Below are positions 43,977 to 53,230 of a stretch of 64,000 nt of DNA, piece after piece. Where the stretch lies: positions 124,001 to 188,000 of the forward strand of contig NZ_JYKA01000001.1 in the NCBI RefSeq assembly GCF_001676875.1, in the 5' to 3' direction. The DNA comes from Chromobacterium subtsugae (GTDB lineage Bacteria; Pseudomonadota; Gammaproteobacteria; Burkholderiales; Chromobacteriaceae). Position 1 is the first letter of the stretch. Every line of letters begins with the position of its first letter. The position numbers were made by a program, and so were the translations under genes. The notes beneath the pieces were generated by a model. That model was not told where the DNA came from, did no database searches, and was given only the letters and a program-made list of their open reading frames with translations.

Positions 43977-43993
43977 TTGATTAATGTAATCAA
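43977..43993. promoter_or_regulatory. dyad TTGATTA-N3-TAATCAA between the divergent CoA-transferase and citrate-synthase-like genes
   Basis: Perfect 7-bp arms, 61 bases upstream of the CoA-transferase start and 24 before the HTH-citrate synthase start. A natural operator for the fusion protein's helix-turn-helix. Confidence 0.55.
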
Positions 43994-44016
43994 CATAACC
44001 CTTGGAATCGACCATC

Positions 44017-45204
44017 ATGCCCCGCTACCTGAGCTCCGCCGCCGCCGCCGCCCGCCTGGGCGTCTCCCGCCAAACGCTGTACGCCTACGTCAGCCGCGGG
44101 CTGCTGCATGCCGACAACAGCGGCGGCCAGCGCGAAAGCCGCTATCTGGAAACCGAGGTGGAGCAACTGGCCGCCCAACGCACCCGCGGCCGCAAGCCCA
44201 AGGAAGTGGCCAAGGCCACCCTCAGCTGGGGTCTGCCGGTGCTGGAGTCGGCCATCACCCTGATCGAGGACGGCCAGCTGTACTACCGCGGCGAGAACGC
44301 GCTGGAACTGGCCGCCTCGCAGAGCCTGGAAGAAGTGGCCGCCCACCTGTGGCAATGCGACGCCGCGGCCGCCTTCGGCGTGGACGCGCCGCCCTGGCCG
44401 GACACGCTGCCGGCGCTGATGGCGCATTACCGGGGCCGCCGCGCCGAAGAGACGCTGCTGCCGCTGTTCACCGCCGCCAGCGACGACGCCCCCACCGCGC
44501 TGTGGCAGAAATCGGCGCCGCGCCAGGCCGAAGGCTGCGGCGCCATCCTGCGGCTGATGACGGCCTGCCTGCTCGGCACCCGGCCCGACGCCGCTCCCAT
44601 CCACCTGCAATGCGCGCGCGCCTGGGGCGTGGACGCCGAAGGCGCGGAACTGATCCGGATGGCGCTGGTGCTGTGCGCCGACCACGAACTGAACGCCTCC
44701 AGCTTCACCGCGCGCTGCATCGCCTCCACCGGCGCCAGCCTGCGCGCCGCGGTAGTCGGCGGCCTGGCCGCGCTGACCGGCGGCCGCCATGGCGCCACCA
44801 CCGCCAGGGGCGAGGCGCTGCTGGACGAGATAGGCGATGACGACAGCGGGCAAAAAATGCGTGAACGGCTGGCAAGAGGAGAGGATTTGCCGGGATTTGG
44901 CCACCATCTCTATCCCAATGGCGACGTCCGCGCCATCGCCCTGCTGGCGCGGATATTGCCCCATCGCCCGCGCTTGAAAACCATGGTCGAGCAGGGTCTG
45001 GCCCTGACCGGGCAGCCGCCCTCCGTCGACTTCGCGCTGGTCGCCGTGCGCCGGCACCTGGGGCTGCCGCCCGGTTCGGCCTTCGGCCTGTTCGCGCTGG
45101 GCCGCGCCGCCGGCTGGATCGCCCATGGACTGGAGCAACGCGATGGCGAAAACCTGATCCGCCCGCGCGCGGCCTACATCGGCAAGCCACCCGGCATCGC
45201 CTGA
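44017..45204 (+). CDS. helix-turn-helix / citrate synthase fusion protein
   Basis: A 395-residue protein with an N-terminal MerR/excisionase-type helix-turn-helix (SSAAAAARLGVSRQTLYAYVSRGLL, residues 5-30) and a citrate synthase domain. All three citrate synthase catalytic positions seem kept: His in CADHELNASSF, His in GGRHGATT and Asp in SVDFAL. It may be a regulator that senses acyl-CoA/oxaloacetate, or an active synthase with autoregulation. The ATG at 44017 is used; a TTG at 44002 is possible. It is divergent from the CoA-transferase. Confidence 0.85.
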   Translation: MPRYLSSAAAAARLGVSRQTLYAYVSRGLLHADNSGGQRESRYLETEVEQLAAQRTRGRKPKEVAKATLSWGLPVLESAITLIEDGQLYYRGENALELAASQSLEEVAAHLWQCDAAAAFGVDAPPWPDTLPALMAHYRGRRAEETLLPLFTAASDDAPTALWQKSAPRQAEGCGAILRLMTACLLGTRPDAAPIHLQCARAWGVDAEGAELIRMALVLCADHELNASSFTARCIASTGASLRAAVVGGLAALTGGRHGATTARGEALLDEIGDDDSGQKMRERLARGEDLPGFGHHLYPNGDVRAIALLARILPHRPRLKTMVEQGLALTGQPPSVDFALVAVRRHLGLPPGSAFGLFALGRAAGWIAHGLEQRDGENLIRPRAAYIGKPPGIA

Positions 45205-45315
45205 ACCGGCTCCCGGCGCGGCGGGAAATTTGCCTGCCGCCGCGCCGCTGCGCATATACTCAAGCGAGCGCCGGCCGCGCACGCAGCCGGACGCCGGATT
45301 CCGAATCGACGATAC

Positions 45316-47037
45316 ATGCGCCTGTCCCATATTTTCATCATCGCCACCGTCTCCCTGTTCGTATTGATCAGCCTGCCGCTGGCATGGATCATCAGCAGCG
45401 AATGGGCGGTCTTCCATGCCACCGACGATGGCCTGGACGCCATACAGGTGGCGCATCTGGCCATGGTGACGGTGGAGAAGATCGCGCTGGAGCGCGGCCC
45501 GACCAATTCGCTGCTGGGCTCGCCACCCGATGACGGCCGGCGCAAGCGGCTGCAGCATGCCCGCCAGGCCAGCGACCACGCCCTGCTTGCCCTGCGGCGC
45601 GAGCTATCGTCGTCCGCGTCCGACGACCATCGCCGCGCCATGGGCTCGGTGCGCCAGGGAGAGGCGATACTGGCCGATGCCCGCGTCCGGGTGGACCGCG
45701 TGGCCGGCCTGCCGATGCGCGCGTCTACCCAGATCATGGACGCGGTGCGCCGGATGTACGACGCGATCCCGCCGGTGCTGCAGGCGGTAACCGCGTTGTC
45801 GTTCCGGGCGGAAAGCATCTATCCGCAACTGGCCAATCCGCTGGCCGGTGCCCGCCAAGCCACCGAGCTGAGGGAATACGCCGGCCGCCTGGGTTCGCAG
45901 CTGACCGCCGCGCTGACGGAAAACCGCCCGTTGACCGAAGAGGAAATCCAGGCGGTGGACATCCTGCGCGGCCGCATCGAACAGCTGCACAGCACCCTGC
46001 GCCTGCGCATCAACGTGCCGGAAGCATCGGCCGCCACGCTGCAGGCCGCCCAGGCGATGGAAGACCATTATTTCCGCGCCGGCCTGCCCATGGTGGAGGC
46101 CATCCTCCTCGCCAGCCGGCAGGGCCGGGTCTACCAGGTCGGCCCGGCCGGCTTCGCCGCCGGCTACGTGCCCACCATGGCCACCATCGTGAGCTTGCGC
46201 GACACCATGATCGCCGAGGCAGTCGCCTCCGCCCAGGCCCGCCACCGGCGAGCGTTGGTGCATCTGGCGCTCGCCGCCGCGCTGGGCCTGCTGGCGCTGA
46301 TCAGCCAGGCCGGGCTGTTCGCCTACATGCGCTGGCAAGTGGCCAAGCCTTTGCTGCAAGCCTCCACGCTGCTGACCGCCATCGCCAACGGCAAACTGGA
46401 CGCCGACATTCCCGCCGGCCGCCGCAAGGACGAAATCGGCGAAGTGCTGGCGGCCATCGAGGCGCTGCGGCGCAACAGCGTGGAAAAAAGCCGGCTGGAA
46501 AAAGAAAAACAGCGGTTGATAGAAGAACTGACCGAGGTGTCCAGCGTCGACTTCCTCACCGGCATCGCCAACCGGCGCGCCTTCACCCAGGCGGCACAGG
46601 CGGAAATCGCCCGCGCCGGCCGCAACGCCGCGCCGGCGGCGCTGATCCTGTTCGACATCGACTACTTCAAGCAGGTGAACGACAGCCACGGCCATGACGC
46701 CGGCGACGCCGTGCTGAAGCACGTCGCCGCCATCGCCGAGCAAACCTGCCGCGAAGGCGACCTGCTCGGCCGCTACGGCGGCGAGGAGTTCGTGGTGCTG
46801 ACCAGCCACAGCGGCGGAGCCGGCGGCGTCAGCCTGGCCGAGCGGCTGCGCGCCAATCTGCAGGCGTCGCCGCTGGCCCTGCCCCACGGCCAGGCCCTGA
46901 CTGTCACCGCTAGCTTCGGCGTCGCCGCGCTGAATGAAGAGCGCCATTCGCTGGAAACGCTATTGGCCGCCGCCGACCACGCGCTTTACGCCGCCAAGCG
47001 GCGGGGCCGCAACCAGGTGGTCGTGGCGGAACCATGA
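45316..47037 (+). CDS. membrane diguanylate cyclase (HAMP-GGDEF)
   Basis: A 573-residue protein: TM1 about 7-27, a periplasmic helical sensor (28-315), TM2 about 315-335, HAMP (about 335-385), coiled coil, then a GGDEF domain starting SSVDFLTGIANRRAF with active site RYGGEEF. It makes cyclic di-GMP from GTP. The preceding R-x-x-D inhibitory site (RxxD five residues before GGEEF) is not present: REGDLLGRYGGEEF. A single gene, not in an evident operon. Confidence 0.92.
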   Translation: MRLSHIFIIATVSLFVLISLPLAWIISSEWAVFHATDDGLDAIQVAHLAMVTVEKIALERGPTNSLLGSPPDDGRRKRLQHARQASDHALLALRRELSSSASDDHRRAMGSVRQGEAILADARVRVDRVAGLPMRASTQIMDAVRRMYDAIPPVLQAVTALSFRAESIYPQLANPLAGARQATELREYAGRLGSQLTAALTENRPLTEEEIQAVDILRGRIEQLHSTLRLRINVPEASAATLQAAQAMEDHYFRAGLPMVEAILLASRQGRVYQVGPAGFAAGYVPTMATIVSLRDTMIAEAVASAQARHRRALVHLALAAALGLLALISQAGLFAYMRWQVAKPLLQASTLLTAIANGKLDADIPAGRRKDEIGEVLAAIEALRRNSVEKSRLEKEKQRLIEELTEVSSVDFLTGIANRRAFTQAAQAEIARAGRNAAPAALILFDIDYFKQVNDSHGHDAGDAVLKHVAAIAEQTCREGDLLGRYGGEEFVVLTSHSGGAGGVSLAERLRANLQASPLALPHGQALTVTASFGVAALNEERHSLETLLAAADHALYAAKRRGRNQVVVAEP

Positions 47038-47056
47038 CCGGCCGGGCGCCCGGCCC

Positions 47057-48052
47057 CTATCTGCCGGCTTTCGCCGAACCGGATCCCGCATCGTCGTTGG
47101 CGCTGCCGCTTTTGGCCAGCTGGGTCAGCAAATCGGGAATGAAACGTTCGGCGAAACCGAAGAAGAACGCCCAGACCGCCATCTTGCCGTAATCGACGCC
47201 GCGCAGCAGATAAGGCAAAACGTCGGAGGATGGCTCATGCGGGCCAAACTGCGGCGCCAAACCGCTGCTCAAAAAAGCGGCGCCCAAGCCCGCGGCGAAT
47301 AGCCAGAATCCCAGAATGCCGAACAGCACCCCGCTGGCCAGCGCCAGATAGAGGCTCCAGGAGCCATCCATCAGCATGGCGACGCTCGCGCCGGACTGCC
47401 CATTGCCGCTGGTTTTATTGCCCACATCCTGAATGCGCTGCAATATGCTCGCATAAGCGCCCAAAATGCCGAAAATGGCGGCCACTGCCAAGGAGCTATC
47501 CGTCCGGCCGACAGACAACCAGTAATAGCACGCCCCCAGCAACAGCAGCGCCAGGGTGAACCTGCCCAAACGAAAACGCAGCCTGTCCAATGCGCGTTCG
47601 CGTCTCAGCGCCCGGAAAAAACGCTGCTGGCCAAGCAACACCGCGGCTCTCAACGCCGCCCGCGAAACAGCGGGGGCGCCCGCCGGCTGCTTCGCCGCCT
47701 CCTGCGCCGAAGCGACGCCATCGCCTTCGCTCATGTCGAGCGACAAATCGATATCGGCCGGGCGGATCATGGCCAGCATGTCGTCGCGGGCCAGTTCCAC
47801 GCACAGCTCCTCCATCTCGAACAAATCTCCCCACGTATAGCGGCTCTGCGACAGCAACTGCTTGGCCCGGACAAGCTTCTCGCCGTTTTCAGGCTCGTTC
47901 AGCAAGATCGCCTTCATGGTGGTTTGCACTTTCAGGACATAACCGAACGCGCTCCGCTCCACCTCATTCTCCGCGGCGGCAAGGCGCACGCCGGCAAGCG
48001 GCAGCCAGTGCTCCGCCAACGGCAAACCATTCTTCAAATCGGAAACGGACAT
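47057..48052 (-). CDS. uncharacterised membrane protein
   Basis: A 331-residue protein. A soluble N-terminal half (about 1-165) has helical segments (KLVRAKQLLSQSRYTWGDLFEMEELCVE), then four hydrophobic segments follow in pairs (about 170-225 and 245-285), then a cytosolic tail. The start MSVSDLKNG has GGGAG eight bases upstream. I do not recognise a family. It is convergent with the diguanylate cyclase and divergent from the collagenase. Confidence 0.65.
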   Translation of the reverse strand: MSVSDLKNGLPLAEHWLPLAGVRLAAAENEVERSAFGYVLKVQTTMKAILLNEPENGEKLVRAKQLLSQSRYTWGDLFEMEELCVELARDDMLAMIRPADIDLSLDMSEGDGVASAQEAAKQPAGAPAVSRAALRAAVLLGQQRFFRALRRERALDRLRFRLGRFTLALLLLGACYYWLSVGRTDSSLAVAAIFGILGAYASILQRIQDVGNKTSGNGQSGASVAMLMDGSWSLYLALASGVLFGILGFWLFAAGLGAAFLSSGLAPQFGPHEPSSDVLPYLLRGVDYGKMAVWAFFFGFAERFIPDLLTQLAKSGSANDDAGSGSAKAGR

Positions 48053-48473
48053 GGCGGGAACTCCCAGATAGCCGGATGCCGATCCGGCATGGTCAACAGA
48101 GAACGGGAAAAAGGCTCTCGCCGCGCGCGCCCCTGGCCGCGCCGACTTCCATCCAAGCTTGCCAAAACTTTTGTCGAGTCCTCGCACGGGGCCGGCGGGT
48201 GTCCTACGCCGCGCCTGTCATTACTTATTGCCAAGCCAAACTGTTAATTCAAGCTAGTACGAACACTTAAGCCGCGGCCCCCGCCTACAGGACAAAACAC
48301 GCGTCAGCCCGCAGCGGACTGGCGCGGGATCGGCTGGCGAACAACGACGCGGCCGCGCCCGGAGGGATTTGGCAAATCTGCGCGCGCCGGCGCGGAGGCG
48401 CGCCAAGAAATCGGCGCGTGCGCTGGGCATGATGGCGGACATCGGGGCGCCGCCCCGGTTTCCGGAGACGAAT
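48053..48473. other. intergenic region before the collagenase gene
   Basis: About 420 bases carrying divergent promoters. A short AT-rich patch near 48220-48270 is the likely core promoter area. No gene or strong hairpin. Confidence 0.45.
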
Positions 48474-50723
48474 ATGCATAAAATCCCTCTCGCCGCGCTT
48501 TGCGCCGCCATGGCCGCCGCGCTGCTGGCCTTGCCCGCGCAGGCCGCGCCAAAACAAAAACTGCAGAAAACCCCGCACCTGGCGCAGGCCCGGCCGCAGC
48601 AGGCCGCCGCGCCGCGCCTGTGGCGCCAGCGCCCGCCGACCGACGCCCAGGCCCGCTACCGCCTGCCTGACAACCGCACCGTGATCGGCAAACCGCAGAG
48701 AAAACTGGCGCGCCACGCCGCCACGCCGCAATGCCAGGACATGAACGCGCTGGCCAGCCACAGCGGCGCCGATCTGGCCAACTACCTGGCCACGCTGCCC
48801 GATTACACCTGCGGCTACGGCCTGTTCTCGCTGGACAAAAAACTGGCCGCCACCATTTACAGCGCCGGCAATCTGAACGCCGTCGCCGGCCGCTTCGCCC
48901 AGGAGGCTGCCGGCTACAATGCCTCGTCGATGGCGCTGGTCAATCTGACGCTCTACCTGCGCGCCGGCTACTACCTGGCCAGCACCGGCGTCCTGCCGGC
49001 GCTGGACGCCAACCTGCAGACCGTGCTGCGCCCCGGCATCAAGCAACTGGCCGACGGCGCGGCGCTGTTCGCCGCCAACGCCCAGGCCCCCACCACCGCT
49101 AACGAGGTGATGACGCTGATCACCAATATGGCGGACGAGGCCTATTACCTGCCGTCCATCCGCGCCATCGTCCAGCGCTACACCAACGGCGCGGCCAATC
49201 CCGCCGCCGCGCAAGCCTTGCGCGAAACCACCGCGGCGCAGGGCTTCACCGGCGCGCTGACCGTGTTCTTCTACGCCCACGGCCGCGCCAACGCCGCGCC
49301 GCTGCTGCAGAACGACGGCAGCTACTCCGCCGCGCTGACGCAATTCGTCCAGGCAGACAAGGCCAGCCTGATCGGCACCGAAAGCGCCTACCAATTAGGT
49401 GACGCCACCCGCGAGGGCCTGCGCTTCATGCAATACCCGGCGCTCAAGCCCGCCATCAAGCCGCAAGCCAAGGCCATCCTGGCCGGCAGCAGCATGACCG
49501 GCGCCGACAACGAGCTGTGGCTGGCGGCAGCCGAGGCGGTGAAGTACTACGACAATGCCAATTGCTCCGAGTACGGCACCTGCAATTTCGAGACCCGGCT
49601 TGCCGACGCCGTCCTGGCCAACCGCTACACCTGCAGCCCCACCATCCATATCCGCGCGCAGGAAATGACCACCGAGCAGATGCAGTCGTCGTGCGCGCTG
49701 CTGCAGAAAGAGGAATCGTACTTCCACCAGATGCTGCAGACGCATAACCAACCGGTGGCCAATGACAACAACACCTCGCTGGAGGTGGTGGTGTTCGACG
49801 ACTACGACAATTATTCCAAGTACGCCGGCGTGATCTACGGCATCGGCACCGACAACGGCGGCATGTATCTGGAAGGCAATCCGGCCGATCCGGGCAACCA
49901 GGCGCGCTTCATCGCCCACGAAGCGTCGTGGCTGCGGCCGACGTTCAAGGTATGGAATCTGGAGCACGAATACATCCACTACCTGGACGGCCGCTTCGAC
50001 ATGTACGGCGACTTCGCCGCCGCCACCCGCCAGCCCACCGTGTGGTGGATTGAAGGCCTGGCCGAGTACCTGTCGCTGCGCAACGACAATCAGACCGCCA
50101 TCGACATCGCCAAGACCGGCACTTACAAGCTGAGCCAGATCTACGGCAACACCTACGACATGGCCGACTACGTCCCCCGCGCCTACCGCTGGGGCTATAT
50201 GGCCACCCGCTTCATGTTCGAGCGCCATCGCGCCGACATCGACGCCATGCTGCCGCTGTGGCGCAAGGGCGATTACGATGGCTACATGGGCCAGATGCGG
50301 CAGATAGGCAACCGCTACGACGCGGAGTTCGCCAACTGGACGCAAAACGCCTCCACTGCCGGCCAGCCGCCGCTGCCGCCCGCCTCCGGCCTGCCGGCAT
50401 GCGACGAGGGCTACCCGAATCGGCTGGGCAAGAATTGCTCGATCAGCGGCCAGGCCTCGTCCAGCGCGGCTTACCTCGCCATTCTGGTGCCGGCCGGCGT
50501 GCGCAACCTGAAGCTGTGGACCAGCGGCGGCAGCGGCGACGTCGACCTCTACGTGGCCAAGGACCGTTACCCGACCACCGGCAGCTATGATTTTTCGTCC
50601 GCCTCCGCCGGCAACGAGGAGTCCGTGGCCATCGCCGCGCCGCAGGGCGGACACTGGTATTACCTGACGCTGCAGGCCAAGCAGCCCTTTGCCAACGTCA
50701 CCGTCAGCGCCAGCTACGAGTAA
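48474..50723 (+). CDS. colA: secreted collagenase, peptidase family M9
   Basis: A 749-residue secreted metalloprotease. Signal peptide MHKIPLAALCAAMAAALLAL ending AQA; an M9 N-terminal activator domain (about 80-360); peptidase domain with zinc motif H498-E499-Y-I-H502 and third ligand E527 in WIEGLAEYL; C-terminal PPC-type beta domain (about 650-749, LWTSGGSGDVDLYVAKDRYP) that aids substrate binding. It degrades collagen outside the cell and is a probable virulence or scavenging factor. GGAG eight bases before the ATG at 48474 fixes the start. A very strong hairpin follows. Confidence 0.93.
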   Translation: MHKIPLAALCAAMAAALLALPAQAAPKQKLQKTPHLAQARPQQAAAPRLWRQRPPTDAQARYRLPDNRTVIGKPQRKLARHAATPQCQDMNALASHSGADLANYLATLPDYTCGYGLFSLDKKLAATIYSAGNLNAVAGRFAQEAAGYNASSMALVNLTLYLRAGYYLASTGVLPALDANLQTVLRPGIKQLADGAALFAANAQAPTTANEVMTLITNMADEAYYLPSIRAIVQRYTNGAANPAAAQALRETTAAQGFTGALTVFFYAHGRANAAPLLQNDGSYSAALTQFVQADKASLIGTESAYQLGDATREGLRFMQYPALKPAIKPQAKAILAGSSMTGADNELWLAAAEAVKYYDNANCSEYGTCNFETRLADAVLANRYTCSPTIHIRAQEMTTEQMQSSCALLQKEESYFHQMLQTHNQPVANDNNTSLEVVVFDDYDNYSKYAGVIYGIGTDNGGMYLEGNPADPGNQARFIAHEASWLRPTFKVWNLEHEYIHYLDGRFDMYGDFAAATRQPTVWWIEGLAEYLSLRNDNQTAIDIAKTGTYKLSQIYGNTYDMADYVPRAYRWGYMATRFMFERHRADIDAMLPLWRKGDYDGYMGQMRQIGNRYDAEFANWTQNASTAGQPPLPPASGLPACDEGYPNRLGKNCSISGQASSSAAYLAILVPAGVRNLKLWTSGGSGDVDLYVAKDRYPTTGSYDFSSASAGNEESVAIAAPQGGHWYYLTLQAKQPFANVTVSASYE

Positions 50724-50737
50724 GCGCTTGCGCCAAA

Positions 50738-50774
50738 CGAGAACAGGCCGCGCCGCACGCGCGGCCTGTTCTCG
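50738..50774. terminator. 16-bp perfect hairpin after colA
   Basis: Arms CGAGAACAGGCCGCGC and GCGCGGCCTGTTCTCG with a 5-base loop, 14 bases after the stop. There is no T run, but stem strength argues for termination or 3'-end protection. Confidence 0.65.
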
Positions 50775-50895
50775 TAGCGCGTGCGCGAGGAAACTTGCAA
50801 ACCTCATGAATGTAGGCCATGTTATTTTCAACAAATGCCATTGTAATAATTGACCCATTTGATGGAATTAATCACGCAATCCGAGGATGGCCCAC

Positions 50896-51714
50896 ATGCT
50901 CATGCAGCTTCCGCAACCCAGCATCATCAGCGACCTGCCGGCCGCGCGCGCCATGGCGGCGCTGTTCGACCACCTGCTGGACGTGGTTTTCTCGATCAAG
51001 GACACCGAAGGACGCTATCTGGCGATGAGCGAAGGCTGCGTGGTGCGCTGCGCGCTGCGCCACCGCGGCCAGGCGGAAGGCCGCACCGCCCACGAGCTGT
51101 TTCCCAGCGCCATGGCCAACCGCTACCGCTTGCAGGACCTGGCCGTATTCGCCGAGCGCAGGCCGCTGCGCAACCGGCTGGACCTCACCGTCTACGCCGA
51201 CGGCGCGCCCGGCTGGTGCCTCACCAGCAAGCAGCCGCTTTATCATCCCGATGGCCAGTTGCTGGGCCTGGTCTGCATTTCCCGGGACCTGGCCGAACTG
51301 ACCCGCGAAAAACTGCTGGACGAGCGCTTCGCCGCCTGCGTCGACCATATCCAGACGCATTACCACCGGCCGTTGCGGCTGGAAGAGCTATGCGGGCTGT
51401 CCGGACTGAGCATAGGCCAGCTGGACAGGCGCATGAAGCGGGTGTTCCAGGTCTGCGCCGGCGAGTTCATCCGCCGCACCCGGATGGAAGCCGCCTGCCA
51501 TGCCATTCAGCACAGCCGGCAGCCGCTGGCCGACATCGCCGCCAATTGCGGCTTTTCCGACCAGAGCGCGCTCACCCGCTTGTGCCGGCAGATGCTGGGG
51601 CTCAGCCCGCGCCAGCTCAGGCTGCGCATGCCACCCGGCCACGCTACGGCGCTGGTATTTGCACCTAGTAAAACTACTAGGCACATCCCGCGGCACAAGA
51701 ACATACCCTTATAA
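50896..51714 (+). CDS. PAS-sensor AraC-family regulator
   Basis: A 272-residue regulator: N-terminal PAS-like domain (about 20-135; LLDVVFSIKDTEGRYLAMSEG, DLTVYADGAPGWCLTSKQPL, GLVCISRDLAELTREKL) and a C-terminal AraC double helix-turn-helix (about 145-250; RLEELCGLSGLSIGQLDRRMKRVF, ADIAANCGFSDQSALTRLCRQM). GAGG nine bases before the ATG at 50896 supports this start over 50887. It is followed by a PAS histidine kinase on the same strand. Confidence 0.88.
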   Translation: MLMQLPQPSIISDLPAARAMAALFDHLLDVVFSIKDTEGRYLAMSEGCVVRCALRHRGQAEGRTAHELFPSAMANRYRLQDLAVFAERRPLRNRLDLTVYADGAPGWCLTSKQPLYHPDGQLLGLVCISRDLAELTREKLLDERFAACVDHIQTHYHRPLRLEELCGLSGLSIGQLDRRMKRVFQVCAGEFIRRTRMEAACHAIQHSRQPLADIAANCGFSDQSALTRLCRQMLGLSPRQLRLRMPPGHATALVFAPSKTTRHIPRHKNIPL

Positions 51715-51802
51715 GTGGATGCTTCGCCGGAGCATGCCGCGCCGCCGCGCGCTGTTCGGCGCCTCCCCTCACCCGATGCCAAACGCGCCATGGGGAACCA
51801 CG

Positions 51803-53230
51803 ATGTCGATTATCGATAACGCCATCCTGCCAGGCATCAGCGAAAGCGATGCCTGTTTCCGCCTGCTGGCCAGCTGCGTGGACGACTACGCGATCTTCCT
51901 GCTGGACACCGAGGGCCGTGTCCGCAGCTGGAACGCCGGCGCCGAGCGCATGGAAGGCTACCGCGCCGAAGAAATCATCGGCGAGCACTTCAGCCTATTC
52001 TATCCGCCAGGAACCGACGCCGAGGCGCGGGCGATGAGCGAACTCGCCATCGCCCGCCAGGATGGGCGCTATGCCGGCGAAGGCTGGCGCATGCGCAAGG
52101 ACGGCAGCCGCTTTCTCGCCGACATCCTGCTCAAGCCGCTGCATGATCAACAGGGCGTGCTGCGCGGCTACGCCAAGATCACCCGCGACATCGGCCCGCG
52201 CCGCCGTCTGGAAGAGCGCTTCCACCAAGTGGTGCAGGAAGCGCCCAACGCCATGATCATGGTAAACGCCGCCGGCACCATCACCCTGTTCAACCGGCTG
52301 GCCGAATCGTTGTTCGGCTACGAATCGCACGAACTGCATGGCATGCGAATGGAAAACCTGGTGCCGGAACGCTTCCGCAGCCAGCACGGGCAACTGCGGC
52401 AAAACTACCTGCAACGGCCCGAAGCGCGGCCGATGGGCGTAGGCCGCGACCTGTTCGGCCTGCGCAAGGACGGCGTCGAGTTTCCCATCGAGATCGGACT
52501 CAATCCGATAGAAACCGAAGACGGCCCGATGGTGCTGGCCGGCATCGTCGACATCACCTCGCGCAAGCAGGTTCAGCGCCAGCTGGAGATGGCGCTGCAG
52601 GAAAAAACCACGCTGCTCAACGAGGTGCACCACCGGGTGAAGAACAATCTGCAGGTCATCATCAGCCTGCTGAACATGCAGACCCATTACGTCGAGGAGG
52701 AAAGCACGCGGCACGTGCTGCAGGACAGCCAGGCGCGCGTGCGCTCGATGTCGCTGATCCACCAGCTGCTATACGAGCGCCGGGATTTCTCCAAAGTGGA
52801 TTTGGGCGAATACCTGCAGCGCATCAACCAGCTGCTGCTGAGCAGCTACGGCTTGCTGACCAGCCAGTTGCAGGTGGAGCAGGACGCGCCGGAAGGGCTG
52901 GTGTATATCGAACTGCAGCGCGCCACGCCGTGCGGCCTGTTGATCAACGAACTGCTGACCAACGCCCTCAAGCACGCCTATCCGGCGGGCAAGGGATCTA
53001 TCGACATCCGCCTGTCGCTGCTGGACGACAAGCACGCGCTGCTGGTGGTCGGCGACCACGGCATCGGCATGCCGACACCATCCGGCCCCGGACCATCCAA
53101 ATCTCTGGGGTTGCAGTTGGTGCCTATGCTGGCGGAACAGATGGGAGCGGAGCTGAGCCTGCACGACAATCAGCCGGGCGTGCGCTTCGAGGCTCGCTTC
53201 CCGGTATTCGGCACAATGGAGCCTGCCTGA
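51803..53230 (+). CDS. PAS-PAS-HisKA_2 sensor histidine kinase
   Basis: A 475-residue soluble kinase: PAS 1 (about 18-135; YAIFLLDTEGRVRSWNAGAERMEGY), PAS 2 (about 145-265; ANAMIMVNAAG-type block), HisKA_2 phospho-acceptor box LNEVHHRVKNNLQVIISLL and an HATPase domain (LINELLTNALKHAYP, GDHGIGMP). This kinase class pairs with receivers in general-stress or light/redox pathways. GGGGAA precedes ATG 51803. Its TGA overlaps the next ATG, so it is coupled to the REC-GGDEF-EAL gene, its likely phosphotransfer partner. Confidence 0.9.
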   Translation: MSIIDNAILPGISESDACFRLLASCVDDYAIFLLDTEGRVRSWNAGAERMEGYRAEEIIGEHFSLFYPPGTDAEARAMSELAIARQDGRYAGEGWRMRKDGSRFLADILLKPLHDQQGVLRGYAKITRDIGPRRRLEERFHQVVQEAPNAMIMVNAAGTITLFNRLAESLFGYESHELHGMRMENLVPERFRSQHGQLRQNYLQRPEARPMGVGRDLFGLRKDGVEFPIEIGLNPIETEDGPMVLAGIVDITSRKQVQRQLEMALQEKTTLLNEVHHRVKNNLQVIISLLNMQTHYVEEESTRHVLQDSQARVRSMSLIHQLLYERRDFSKVDLGEYLQRINQLLLSSYGLLTSQLQVEQDAPEGLVYIELQRATPCGLLINELLTNALKHAYPAGKGSIDIRLSLLDDKHALLVVGDHGIGMPTPSGPGPSKSLGLQLVPMLAEQMGAELSLHDNQPGVRFEARFPVFGTMEPA

